The notes below the pieces were generated by a model. That model did no database searches. It was given only the letters and a program-made list of their open reading frames with translations, and had not been told where the DNA came from. This document shows, piece after piece, positions 6,128 to 12,334 of a DNA stretch of 15,461 nucleotides (the stretch's first letter is position 1; every line of letters starts with the position of its first letter). A program made the translations under genes and the position numbers. The DNA is from VRUE01 sp036376775 (lineage in GTDB: Bacteria; Actinomycetota; Thermoleophilia; Solirubrobacterales; 70-9): positions 1-15,461 of the forward strand of contig DASUZP010000163.1 in NCBI GenBank assembly GCA_036376775.1. The letters are read 5' to 3'.

Positions 6128-7921
6128 TCAGCCGCGGGCTATCAACGCGCCGATCGCCTCCTGCCACCAGGCTCGCTCTGCGGGGTCGTCGCCGGCACGA
6201 CCGGCGCGGCGCTCGCACCAACGGGCGAGCGCTTGGCGGCTGCCCATTGCGATCAGGGTCTCGGTCGTGATCGCGTAGCGGCCGTCGGCCAGGACGGTCA
6301 GGGCGCTGTTGCGATCGCGGCGGCTGCGCAGGATCGCGGCGACCGCTATGCCGTCGATCTCCCTGGGGGCTGAGGGATCTGCCAGCTCGCCGGCGGGACG
6401 CACGGAAAAAACCTGCGAGCCGCGGCGAGCGATGGCTTTCGGCGGTGGCCTACCGACCGGCCCCTTGTGCCACTGCCGGGTCAGCTCCTCGACCTCCTCG
6501 CGCAGCTCGCCACGGACGAGGATGTGGAGCTCGTCGCCCTCGCGGACCTCGGTCGACCCGCGTGGGGGGATCGCCCTGCCGTCGCGGACGATCACATTGA
6601 GCAGCGCCTCGCGCGGCAGGCCGAGCTCGCGCACGAGGTGCCCGGCGGCTGCCGCGCCCGGGCGCAGGCGGTAGGAGACGACGTCGCCGCCCATGCGGCG
6701 GATGCGCCCCGACTCGAGCAGGCGTCGCGGCAGCGCCGGCTCGTCGGTGGTCAACCCCAAGCGCTTGGCCAGAGGCTCGAAGCTCGCCCCCTGGACCAGG
6801 GTCGAGGTGACGACGACGAAGAAGACGATCGAGAAGAGCTCCTGTCCGGTGCCGACACCGGCGACGACCGGAAAGGTGGCAAGCCAGATCGGGGTGGCGC
6901 CGCGCAGGCCCGCCCAGCCGAGCATCGCGCGCTCGCGCAGGTTGAGCGGCGAGAACTGCGTCGCGACGAAGGCGGCGAGAGGACGGGCGACCAGGATCAG
7001 TGCTGCGGACAGCGCCAGGCCTTCGAACGCCACGTCGCCGAGCGTCGAGGGGAAGACGAGCAGTCCGAGCAGGATGAAGAGACCGATCTGGGCGACCCAA
7101 CCGACCCCCTCGTGGAAGGCGACGACGGTGCGGCGCGCGGGGATGCTGCTCGAGCCGAGGGCGAGCGCGGTCAGGTAGGTCGCGAGCAGGCCGGAGCCGT
7201 GCGCGATCTCGGCCAGGCCGTAGGCCAGCCCGGCGATCGCGATCGTCGCCACCGGATAGATCCCGTCGGTGGGCAGCCGCACCCGGTTGAGGGCGGAGAC
7301 GGCGAGGCGTCCAAGGGCCAACCCGATCGCCGCACCCAGGGCCAGTTTGAGCACGAGCAGGCCGGCCATGTCGGCGAACCCGTAGCCCGGCTTCTGGATC
7401 CATTCGATGAAGCCGATCACCAGCAGCAGCGCGACCGGGTCGTTCATTCCCGACTCGCCCTCGAGCGAGCGGGCCAGGCGCTTCTCCAGGGTGGAGCGGC
7501 GCAGGACGGCGAAGATCGCCGCCGAGTCGGTCGCGGCGACGGCCGCGCCGACGAGCATTCCTTCCAGCGTGCTGAGGCCGAAGATCCACTTCGCGGCGAG
7601 GCCGGCGAGGCCCGCGGTGACCGCCGTCCCGACCGTCGCCAGCGAGGCTGCCGTGCCCAGCACCGGCCGGATCTCCGACCAGCCGGCGGTCAGGCCGCCC
7701 TCGAAGAGGATCAGCACCAGCGCGATCGTCCCCAGGGTGCGGGCCAGCTCGGTGTCGGCGAACTCGATTCCGCCGATCCCCTCCGAGCCCGCCAGCATTC
7801 CGAGCCCGAGGAACAGCAACAGGCCGGGTATGCGCACCCGGTCGGCCAGCAGCGCCCCCAGGATCCCCGCCGCGAGCAGGGCGCCGGCGATCAGGATCAG
7901 CTCGGCGTCGTGTCCACCCAT
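6128..7921 (-). CDS. NhaP2-like cation/proton antiporter (CPA1) with TrkA-C domain
   Basis: An integral membrane K+ or Na+/H+ antiporter of 597 residues. The first ~390 residues are a chain of about 12 hydrophobic segments with the CPA signatures ILFEGGL (71-77), AVAATDSAAIF (127-137, Asp132), GESGMNDP (155-162, with the Asn160-Asp161 pair typical of CPA1) and GWAGLRGATPIWL near the end of the membrane domain. Residues about 410-484 form a TrkA-C (RCK-C) regulatory domain (LVRELGLPREALLNVIVRDG ... GDELHILVRG). Residues 485-597 form a further soluble part resembling the C-terminal extension of NhaP2/CvrA. ATG at 7921 begins directly before the first hydrophobic helix. It is the last gene of a minus-strand block, 20 bp after the flippase stop. 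The transported ion cannot be told from sequence alone. Confidence 0.88.
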   Translation of the reverse strand: MGGHDAELILIAGALLAAGILGALLADRVRIPGLLLFLGLGMLAGSEGIGGIEFADTELARTLGTIALVLILFEGGLTAGWSEIRPVLGTAASLATVGTAVTAGLAGLAAKWIFGLSTLEGMLVGAAVAATDSAAIFAVLRRSTLEKRLARSLEGESGMNDPVALLLVIGFIEWIQKPGYGFADMAGLLVLKLALGAAIGLALGRLAVSALNRVRLPTDGIYPVATIAIAGLAYGLAEIAHGSGLLATYLTALALGSSSIPARRTVVAFHEGVGWVAQIGLFILLGLLVFPSTLGDVAFEGLALSAALILVARPLAAFVATQFSPLNLRERAMLGWAGLRGATPIWLATFPVVAGVGTGQELFSIVFFVVVTSTLVQGASFEPLAKRLGLTTDEPALPRRLLESGRIRRMGGDVVSYRLRPGAAAAGHLVRELGLPREALLNVIVRDGRAIPPRGSTEVREGDELHILVRGELREEVEELTRQWHKGPVGRPPPKAIARRGSQVFSVRPAGELADPSAPREIDGIAVAAILRSRRDRNSALTVLADGRYAITTETLIAMGSRQALARWCERRAGRAGDDPAERAWWQEAIGALIARG

Positions 7922-7941
7922 CGGCGGACCCTAATGAACCG

Positions 7942-9372
7942 CTACACCGACTCGTCGATAGCCGCCAACCGCGCCTCCAGCTCCTCGGCGGAGCCGGCTT
8001 CGGGCACGTCCTCCGGCCGCTCGTGCGGGCGGCGGTAGATCAGGAAGAGCAGGCCGAAGAGAACTCCGGCGGTGAGGAGGAAGCCAATCTCGACCCGGCG
8101 GAACTCGTCGCTGACCAGGGGGATGAAGTTCCAGGCGATGAAAAACGCGGCGCAGCCGATCCAGCGGGCGGCGGCGCGGCGAACCTGGCCCTGGGCGAGG
8201 CAGGCCTGATTGACGGTCACCGAGCTGAGGTAGAGCCCCATCCCGAGCGTGACCAGGAGCAGGCCCTCGCGGTCGTAGCTGAACTTCTCGCTGAAGGCGA
8301 TCTGCATCAGCTTGGGACCGGCGATCGCCATGACGACGAAGGCGACCGCCGTGAAGGCGGCGATTCCCAGCAGCACCATCCGCACCGAGCGGTGGAACTC
8401 CCGCTTGCTGCCCTCCTCGGTGGAGGTATGGAGGCTGGTCAGGTGAGGGAGGATGCTGGTCGAGACCGCCTGGAAGAGCTGCAGCGGCGCTCGCGCGATC
8501 ATCAGCACGTTGAAGATGAAACCGGCCGCCGCCGCGCCCTGCAGGCCGCGGGCGATCAGCGGCCCGGCGTTGAGGAAAGCCTGTTCGCTGAACATGATCA
8601 CGAGCACGGCGGCGGCGAAGCCAGTGCCTTTTTTAAGGGAGAAATCCCCATCCGACGGTATGTCCTCCGCTTCGCGTCCGGGCATGCGGGGCATCTCACG
8701 CTGCGTCTTCTGCGCCCGGCGCAGGAACGCGAGCGGGACGACCATCAGGCTGAGCGAGGGGGCGGCGACGATGCCGATCGCGACCGCCGACTGGCCTTCC
8801 AGCAGACTGACGGCGACGAGCACCGCGAACGAGGTGCGGAAGACCGACTCGGAGAGGATCAGCGCGGTGAAGAGGCCGAAGCTGCGCTGCCCGGCGAGGA
8901 AGCCGCGGGCGAAGTAGCTGGCGGCGTAGAAGAGGACCGCCCCGAAGAAGACCCAGTAGAGGGTTTCGTTGCCTTCGAGCAGGTTGTCCTGGATCGGCCC
9001 CCGCAGGACCAGGGCGACGACGGCGAAGAAGGCGGCCAGGCCGAGCTGAATCGTCGCCGCGACCCGCATCGGCTGGCCGATCGGTTCGCTTTTCACCAGC
9101 CGTTCGGAGATGTGGCGGGAAAGCAGCTGTTCGACCGGCCTGTAGAGGGTCGAGATGGTGATGAAGACGGCCGACCAGAGCACCGTGATCTGCCCGTAGT
9201 CGGGCTTGGAGAGCACGTGCGAGGCGATCAGGAAGTAGGCGTAGGTGATCAGCCCGGTGAGGCCGACGCCGATCGCGAGGAAGCTCGCCAGGCGGCCGTA
9301 CTCGGCGGTCGCCGAGCCGTCCGCGGGGGAGGGCTCCGACCCGGAGCCCAGGAATTTCGGCCGCAACCCCAT
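7942..9372 (-). CDS. Polysaccharide/lipid-linked glycan flippase (Wzx/MurJ/MATE-like, MOP superfamily)
   Basis: A 476-residue polytopic membrane protein with about 12-14 hydrophobic segments, a short polar N terminus (about 25 residues), a charged central loop (QKTQREMPRMPGREAEDIPS) dividing two similar halves, and an acidic C-terminal tail. Segments such as YAYFLIASHVLSKPDYGQITVLWS and the RPVEQLLSRHI stretch fit the polysaccharide-biosynthesis/oligosaccharide flippase families, which move undecaprenyl-linked sugars across the membrane. The ATG at 9372 overlaps the TGA of the upstream glycosyltransferase gene by one base (TGATG), indicating tight coupling. The frame stays open far upstream inside the glycosyltransferase gene, but that stretch is a shadow without membrane-protein character. 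The substrate is unknown; with the GT2 enzyme it probably exports or decorates an envelope glycan. Confidence 0.82.
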   Translation of the reverse strand: MGLRPKFLGSGSEPSPADGSATAEYGRLASFLAIGVGLTGLITYAYFLIASHVLSKPDYGQITVLWSAVFITISTLYRPVEQLLSRHISERLVKSEPIGQPMRVAATIQLGLAAFFAVVALVLRGPIQDNLLEGNETLYWVFFGAVLFYAASYFARGFLAGQRSFGLFTALILSESVFRTSFAVLVAVSLLEGQSAVAIGIVAAPSLSLMVVPLAFLRRAQKTQREMPRMPGREAEDIPSDGDFSLKKGTGFAAAVLVIMFSEQAFLNAGPLIARGLQGAAAAGFIFNVLMIARAPLQLFQAVSTSILPHLTSLHTSTEEGSKREFHRSVRMVLLGIAAFTAVAFVVMAIAGPKLMQIAFSEKFSYDREGLLLVTLGMGLYLSSVTVNQACLAQGQVRRAAARWIGCAAFFIAWNFIPLVSDEFRRVEIGFLLTAGVLFGLLFLIYRRPHERPEDVPEAGSAEELEARLAAIDESV

Positions 9373-10358
9373 CAGTGCTTTGGAGCGCCGCGCTCGTAGT
9401 GAGATGGCTCGACGCCGAGCGAGAGCTCGACCCGGCGCACGCGCTCGAAGACCCGCTGGGTCATCACCCGCTGGCCGGCGAGCAGGTCGCCGATCACGCC
9501 CAGGGCGAACAGCTGCAGGGCCGCGATGAAGAGCACCGCGCCGAGGATCAGCGACTGGATATGGCCGCTCGAGTCGCCGTTGAAGATCCAGTCGACCAGG
9601 AAGGGCATCCAGGCGGCAAGAGCGAGGATGCCGACGAGGACGCTGGCGCTCGCAAACACCCGCAGCGGCTCGTAGCGGGCGTAGATGCGCAGGATCGAGA
9701 GCCCGTTGCGGCGCACGTAGGCGCCGGTCGAGTCGAAGAGGCGCGACTCGCGCGTCTGCGGGTTGGTCGCGACCTCGACCCCCTCGACGGCGACCAGCAT
9801 CTTGCCGGCCTGGATCAGGCTCTCCAGCGTGTAGGTGAAGTTGTCGGTGACGAGCAGGCCCAGCGCCGCCTCGCGGTTGTAGGCGCGGAAGCCGGACGTC
9901 GTGTCGGCGATCGCGGTGTCCGAGAGCCTGCGCACGACCCAGCTGCCGATCCGCTGCAGGGCCTTCTTGGGGCCGGAAAAGTGCTCGATCGTGGCGACGC
10001 GGCGGTCGCCGACGACCATGTCGGCCTCGCCGGCGAGGATCGGCGCCAGCAGCTTCGGCACGTCGGCGCCGCTGTACTGGTTGTCGGCGTCGGTGTTGAC
10101 GACGACGTCGGCGCCGAGCTTGAGGCAGGCGTCGAGGCCCGCCTGGAAGGCCGCCGCCAGGCCCCTGTTGTTGGTCAGGCGGACGATGTGCTCGACTCCG
10201 CACTCGCGGGCGACCTCGACCGTGCGGTCGGTCGAGCCGTCGTCGATCACCAGCAGCTCGATCTCGTCGACGCCCTCGATCGCGCGGGGCAGGGCGGCGA
10301 TCGTCTCGGGCAGGGTGGCTTCCTCGTTCAGGCAGGGGATTTGGATGATGAGCTTCAT
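9372..10358 (-). CDS. Membrane-anchored GT2 glycosyltransferase (DPM/DPG-synthase-like)
   Basis: A 328-residue family 2 glycosyltransferase that probably transfers a sugar from a nucleotide-sugar to polyprenyl phosphate or a related lipid. The catalytic GT-A domain is N-terminal: IPCLNEEATLP (7-17), the nucleotide-binding VIDDGSTDRT (37-46), the metal-binding VNTDADNQY (87-95) and TTSGFRAYNREA (153-164). Two hydrophobic segments near the C terminus (about 234-256 and 266-290) anchor it to the membrane. The start at ATG 10358 (MKLIIQIPCLNEE) matches the family; an in-frame ATG 63 bp upstream would add a stretch without homology. It is the first gene of the minus-strand block and is coupled by TGATG to the flippase. 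The specific sugar and lipid are not predictable. Confidence 0.88.
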   Translation of the reverse strand: MKLIIQIPCLNEEATLPETIAALPRAIEGVDEIELLVIDDGSTDRTVEVARECGVEHIVRLTNNRGLAAAFQAGLDACLKLGADVVVNTDADNQYSGADVPKLLAPILAGEADMVVGDRRVATIEHFSGPKKALQRIGSWVVRRLSDTAIADTTSGFRAYNREAALGLLVTDNFTYTLESLIQAGKMLVAVEGVEVATNPQTRESRLFDSTGAYVRRNGLSILRIYARYEPLRVFASASVLVGILALAAWMPFLVDWIFNGDSSGHIQSLILGAVLFIAALQLFALGVIGDLLAGQRVMTQRVFERVRRVELSLGVEPSHYERGAPKH

Positions 10359-10361
10359 GGC

Positions 10362-10420
10362 TGGCCGGTCAGGGTATCCGTGTGCTCGGCGCGCGAGAGG
10401 CGCAAACCCAGGACCGGCCA
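10362..10420 (-). repeat. Short inverted repeat in the leader of the glycosyltransferase gene
   Basis: TGGCCGGTC (10362-10370) and GACCGGCCA (10412-10420) are perfect 9-bp complements separated by 41 bp, immediately upstream of the ATG at 10358. The inner arm lies where a ribosome-binding site would be, so a stem here could limit translation. It could also be chance in high-GC DNA. Confidence 0.3.
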
Positions 10421-10446
10421 CATCTTCAGCTTGCGCAGCGCCACGT

Positions 10447-10492
10447 CGAGTGGTCGATTGACCCCCTTATCCGGTGGTCAATTGACCACTCG
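10447..10492 (+). promoter_or_regulatory. Inverted repeat with two GGTCRATTGACC palindromes upstream of ribD
   Basis: Arms 10447-10463 and 10476-10492 pair over 17 bp (16 Watson-Crick plus one G-T at 10456/10483) around a 12-nt loop. Each arm is itself operator-like: GGTCGATTGACC (10452-10463, one mismatched pair) and GTGGTCAATTGACCAC (10474-10489, a perfect 16-bp palindrome), centred 24 bp apart. It lies in the 186-bp gap between the divergent glycosyltransferase and ribD genes. It could be a double operator for a dimeric repressor or an RNA stem in the ribD leader. Confidence 0.6.
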
Positions 10493-10509
10493 CCCATGGG
10501 GTGGGCGAG
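10489..10509 (+). promoter_or_regulatory. Hairpin overlapping the upstream stem (alternative structure)
   Basis: CTCGCCCA (10489-10496) and TGGGCGAG (10502-10509) form a perfect 8-bp stem with a 5-nt loop. Bases 10489-10492 are also needed for the 17-bp stem at 10447-10492, so the two stems compete. There is no run of T after it, so it is not a standard intrinsic terminator. Confidence 0.45.
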
Positions 10510-10523
10510 CGCACGCGGTACCA

Positions 10524-10543
10524 TTGACTGACTCGTCAATCAA
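10524..10543 (+). promoter_or_regulatory. Near-perfect palindrome directly before the ribD start
   Basis: TTGACTGACTCGTCAATCAA is a 20-bp palindrome with one mismatched pair (TTGACTGAC against GTCAATCAA), ending one base before the ribD ATG (10545). It repeats the TTGAC/GTCAA units of the two upstream palindromes. TACCAT (10519-10524), a weak -10-like box, overlaps its left end. There is no Shine-Dalgarno sequence before the ATG. Confidence 0.45.
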
Positions 10544-10544
10544 C

Positions 10545-11726
10545 ATGACTGCGTCGCTTACAGCCCAGGATCGAGTTCACCTGAGGCGGGCTCTTGAGCT
10601 TGCTGAGTGCGGGCGCGGGCGGGTGAGTCCGAATCCCCTGGTTGGCGCGGTGATCGTTCGTGATGGGGAGGTCATTGGCGAGGGGTTTCATGCTGAACTG
10701 GGCGAGTTGCATGCTGAGCGGGCGGCGCTTGCTGACTGCGGGGGCAGGGGGGAGGACCCGGCTGGGGCGACCATGTATGTGACGCTGGAGCCCTGTGCGC
10801 ATCAGGGGCGGCAGCCGCCTTGCGTCGATGCGATCCTGGAGGCTGGGATCGGAAGGGTCGTGATCGCGTCTGACGACCCGAGCGAAAAGGCTTCCGGCCG
10901 CGGTCCGGGAATGCTCCGCGACGGCGGGGTGAAGGTCGACTTCGCCGCCGGAGAAGAGGCGACCGCGGCTCGTCTTCTGAATCAGCCTTTTCGCAAGCAC
11001 GCCCGCACCGGGCTGCCGCTGGTGACGCTGAAGCTGGCGATGTCGCTGGACGGGCAGACCGAGACGGCTCCCGGCGATTCGCCCTGGATCAGCGGTCCGA
11101 AGAGTCAGGAGCTCGTCCACCGCTGGCGGGCGGAATCCGACGCGATCGCCATCGGCATCGGCACCGTCCTCGCCGACGACCCGCTGCTCACCGCCCGCAC
11201 GGCGGAGACCTCGCGCCAGCCACTCCGCGTCGTCTTCGACCGCCAGGCTCGCCTCCCGCTCGACTCCCAACTGCTCGGGACGCTCGATCAGTCGCCGGTC
11301 CTGGTGTTCGTCTCTCAGGACGCCGACCCGTCTCGTCTGGCCGCTTTGCGCGATGCCGGCGCCGAAGTCATCGTCGCCAACGGAGTCGATGCAGCTCTCG
11401 CGGATCTCGGCCGGCGTGGGGGCACCAGCCTCTTTCTAGAGGGCGGCCGCACCCTCGTCTCAGCTTTCATCTCAGTGGACGCCATCGACGAATCGCGCAC
11501 CTTCGTCGCCCCGACCCTTCTCGGCGCTTCGGAGGGCGAGGGTGGGGGTGCCCCTCCCGAGCAGCGGCGTCCTGTTTTTCGCCCCGACGCCTTTCACGGA
11601 CAGCCGCCGACTCCACAGGCGAAAAACCCAGCAAGCGGGAGGGGCACCCCCACCCTCGCCCTGTACCGCACCATAGAAACGATCGGCGACGACGTCCTGA
11701 TCACGGCCCGCTTCAAGGAGTGGTGA
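10545..11726 (+). CDS. ribD: Bifunctional riboflavin biosynthesis deaminase/reductase with an inserted palindromic segment
   Basis: Converts the product of GTP cyclohydrolase II by deamination and NADPH-dependent side-chain reduction. Of 393 residues, about 5-145 are the zinc-dependent deaminase: HAE (56-58) and PCAHQGRQPPC (83-93, ligands Cys84 and Cys93). Residues about 155-393 are the reductase: TLKLAMSLDG (161-170), AIAIGIGTVLADDPLLT (200-216), FLEGG (297-301) and the last strand IGDDVLITARF (380-390). Residues about 330-373 are encoded by a 130-bp inverted-repeat element and are rich in G, P, R and Q, unlike the family. The first ~110 codons use many T-ending codons (CTT, GCT, GTT, CAT), unlike later codons. 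ATG 10545 has no Shine-Dalgarno sequence. It is the first gene of the riboflavin operon; ribE starts 2 bp after its stop. Confidence 0.93.
   Translation: MTASLTAQDRVHLRRALELAECGRGRVSPNPLVGAVIVRDGEVIGEGFHAELGELHAERAALADCGGRGEDPAGATMYVTLEPCAHQGRQPPCVDAILEAGIGRVVIASDDPSEKASGRGPGMLRDGGVKVDFAAGEEATAARLLNQPFRKHARTGLPLVTLKLAMSLDGQTETAPGDSPWISGPKSQELVHRWRAESDAIAIGIGTVLADDPLLTARTAETSRQPLRVVFDRQARLPLDSQLLGTLDQSPVLVFVSQDADPSRLAALRDAGAEVIVANGVDAALADLGRRGGTSLFLEGGRTLVSAFISVDAIDESRTFVAPTLLGASEGEGGGAPPEQRRPVFRPDAFHGQPPTPQAKNPASGRGTPTLALYRTIETIGDDVLITARFKEW
11533..11662. repeat. 130-bp palindrome-ended element inside ribD (27-bp perfect inverted repeats)
   Basis: The arm at 11533-11559 (core GGGTGGGGGTGCCCCTCCCG) is the exact reverse complement of 11636-11662 over 27 bp. 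The 76-bp interior holds a second pair, TTTTTCGCC (11575-11583) with GGCGAAAAA (11618-11626), and a competing pair GGCGTC (11566-11571) with GACGCC (11586-11591). The ribD frame runs through without a stop. The shape suggests a small non-autonomous or palindromic interspersed element. No target-site duplication is evident. Confidence 0.8.
11715..11720 (+). promoter_or_regulatory. Ribosome-binding site that sets the ribE start
   Basis: AAGGAG lies inside the last codons of ribD with an 8-nt spacer to TTG 11729. The GTG codons at 11720 and 11723 overlap or touch it and cannot use it, so TTG 11729 (MFTGLIQ) is the better start. Confidence 0.75.
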
Positions 11727-11728
11727 GC

Positions 11729-12334
11729 TTGTTCACCGGCTTGATTCAGGATGTAGGCAAGATCGAGTCCATCGAGTTGGGCGCTGGTGGCGCGCGTCTA
11801 CGGGTCGCCACGGCGCTCGCCGGCGAAGTTGAGCCCGGCGACTCGATCGCCGTCAACGGTGTCTGCCTGACGGCGACTGCGGTCGACCGCGGCGGCTTCG
11901 AGACCGAGACCATGAACCAGACCTTGAAGGTCACCACGTTAGGCGGTCTGGACAACGACAGCCGCGTCAACCTGGAGCTGGCGATGCGGGCATCGGACCG
12001 TCTCGGCGGCCACATCGTCCAGGGTCACGTAGACGATGTGGGTGAAGTCATCGGGATTCTCGATAGTGGCTTCTCCCGTCGCCTGCGGGTCGACATCGGG
12101 CCGGAGCTGGGCCGCTACGCGGTCGAGAAGGGCTCGATCGCGCTCAACGGCGTCAGCCTCACGATCTCCGCCCTGAGCAGGGAATCGGTCGAGGTCTCGT
12201 TGATCCCGGAGACTCTCGTACGAACCAATCTGGGCGAGGCGCTGCCGGAAAGCAAGGTCAACGTCGAGTGTGACGTGATCGCAAAGCACGTGGAGCGGTT
12301 AGTGGCACCATTGGCCCGAAAGGAGCAGGCGTGA
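11729..12334 (+). CDS. ribE: Riboflavin synthase (alpha chain, lumazine-binding protein)
   Basis: Dismutates two molecules of 6,7-dimethyl-8-ribityllumazine to riboflavin and the pyrimidine precursor. The 201-residue product starts with the canonical MFTGLIQDVG. It has two tandem lumazine-binding beta-barrel repeats: SIAVNGVCLTA (39-49) in the first and SIALNGVSLTI (136-146) in the second, joined by MRASDRLGGHIVQGHVDDVG (86-105). The stretch before the linker, ETMNQTLKVTTLG, departs from the more usual PETLxxTxLG form, which the second repeat keeps (PETLVRTNLG). The TTG start is supported by AAGGAG at an 8-nt spacing and lies 2 bp after the ribD stop. The TGA overlaps the GTG of ribBA. Often named ribC in other schemes. 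Confidence 0.95.
   Translation: MFTGLIQDVGKIESIELGAGGARLRVATALAGEVEPGDSIAVNGVCLTATAVDRGGFETETMNQTLKVTTLGGLDNDSRVNLELAMRASDRLGGHIVQGHVDDVGEVIGILDSGFSRRLRVDIGPELGRYAVEKGSIALNGVSLTISALSRESVEVSLIPETLVRTNLGEALPESKVNVECDVIAKHVERLVAPLARKEQA
12319..12325 (+). promoter_or_regulatory. Ribosome-binding site of ribBA
   Basis: AAAGGAG inside the 3' end of ribE precedes GTG 12331 by 5 nt but ATG 12340 by 14 nt, so it favours the GTG that overlaps the ribE stop. Confidence 0.65.

Noticed and set aside
6467..8038. A 523-codon plus-strand open frame opposite the antiporter
   Set aside because: Extremely D/E/R/Q/G-rich with no domain; the antiporter on the other strand has clear membrane segments and CPA motifs.
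8023..9399. A 458-codon plus-strand open frame opposite the flippase
   Set aside because: Same charged low-complexity shadow pattern; the flippase frame has alternating hydrophobic helices and a coupled start.
9373..10203. Upstream extension of the flippase frame
   Set aside because: It overlaps the glycosyltransferase in another frame and is R/P/G-rich, not membrane-like; ATG 9372 with the TGATG overlap is the sensible start.
9373..10544. Upstream extension of the ribD frame back to 9375
   Set aside because: It is antisense to the glycosyltransferase gene and has no homology; RibD homology starts just after ATG 10545.
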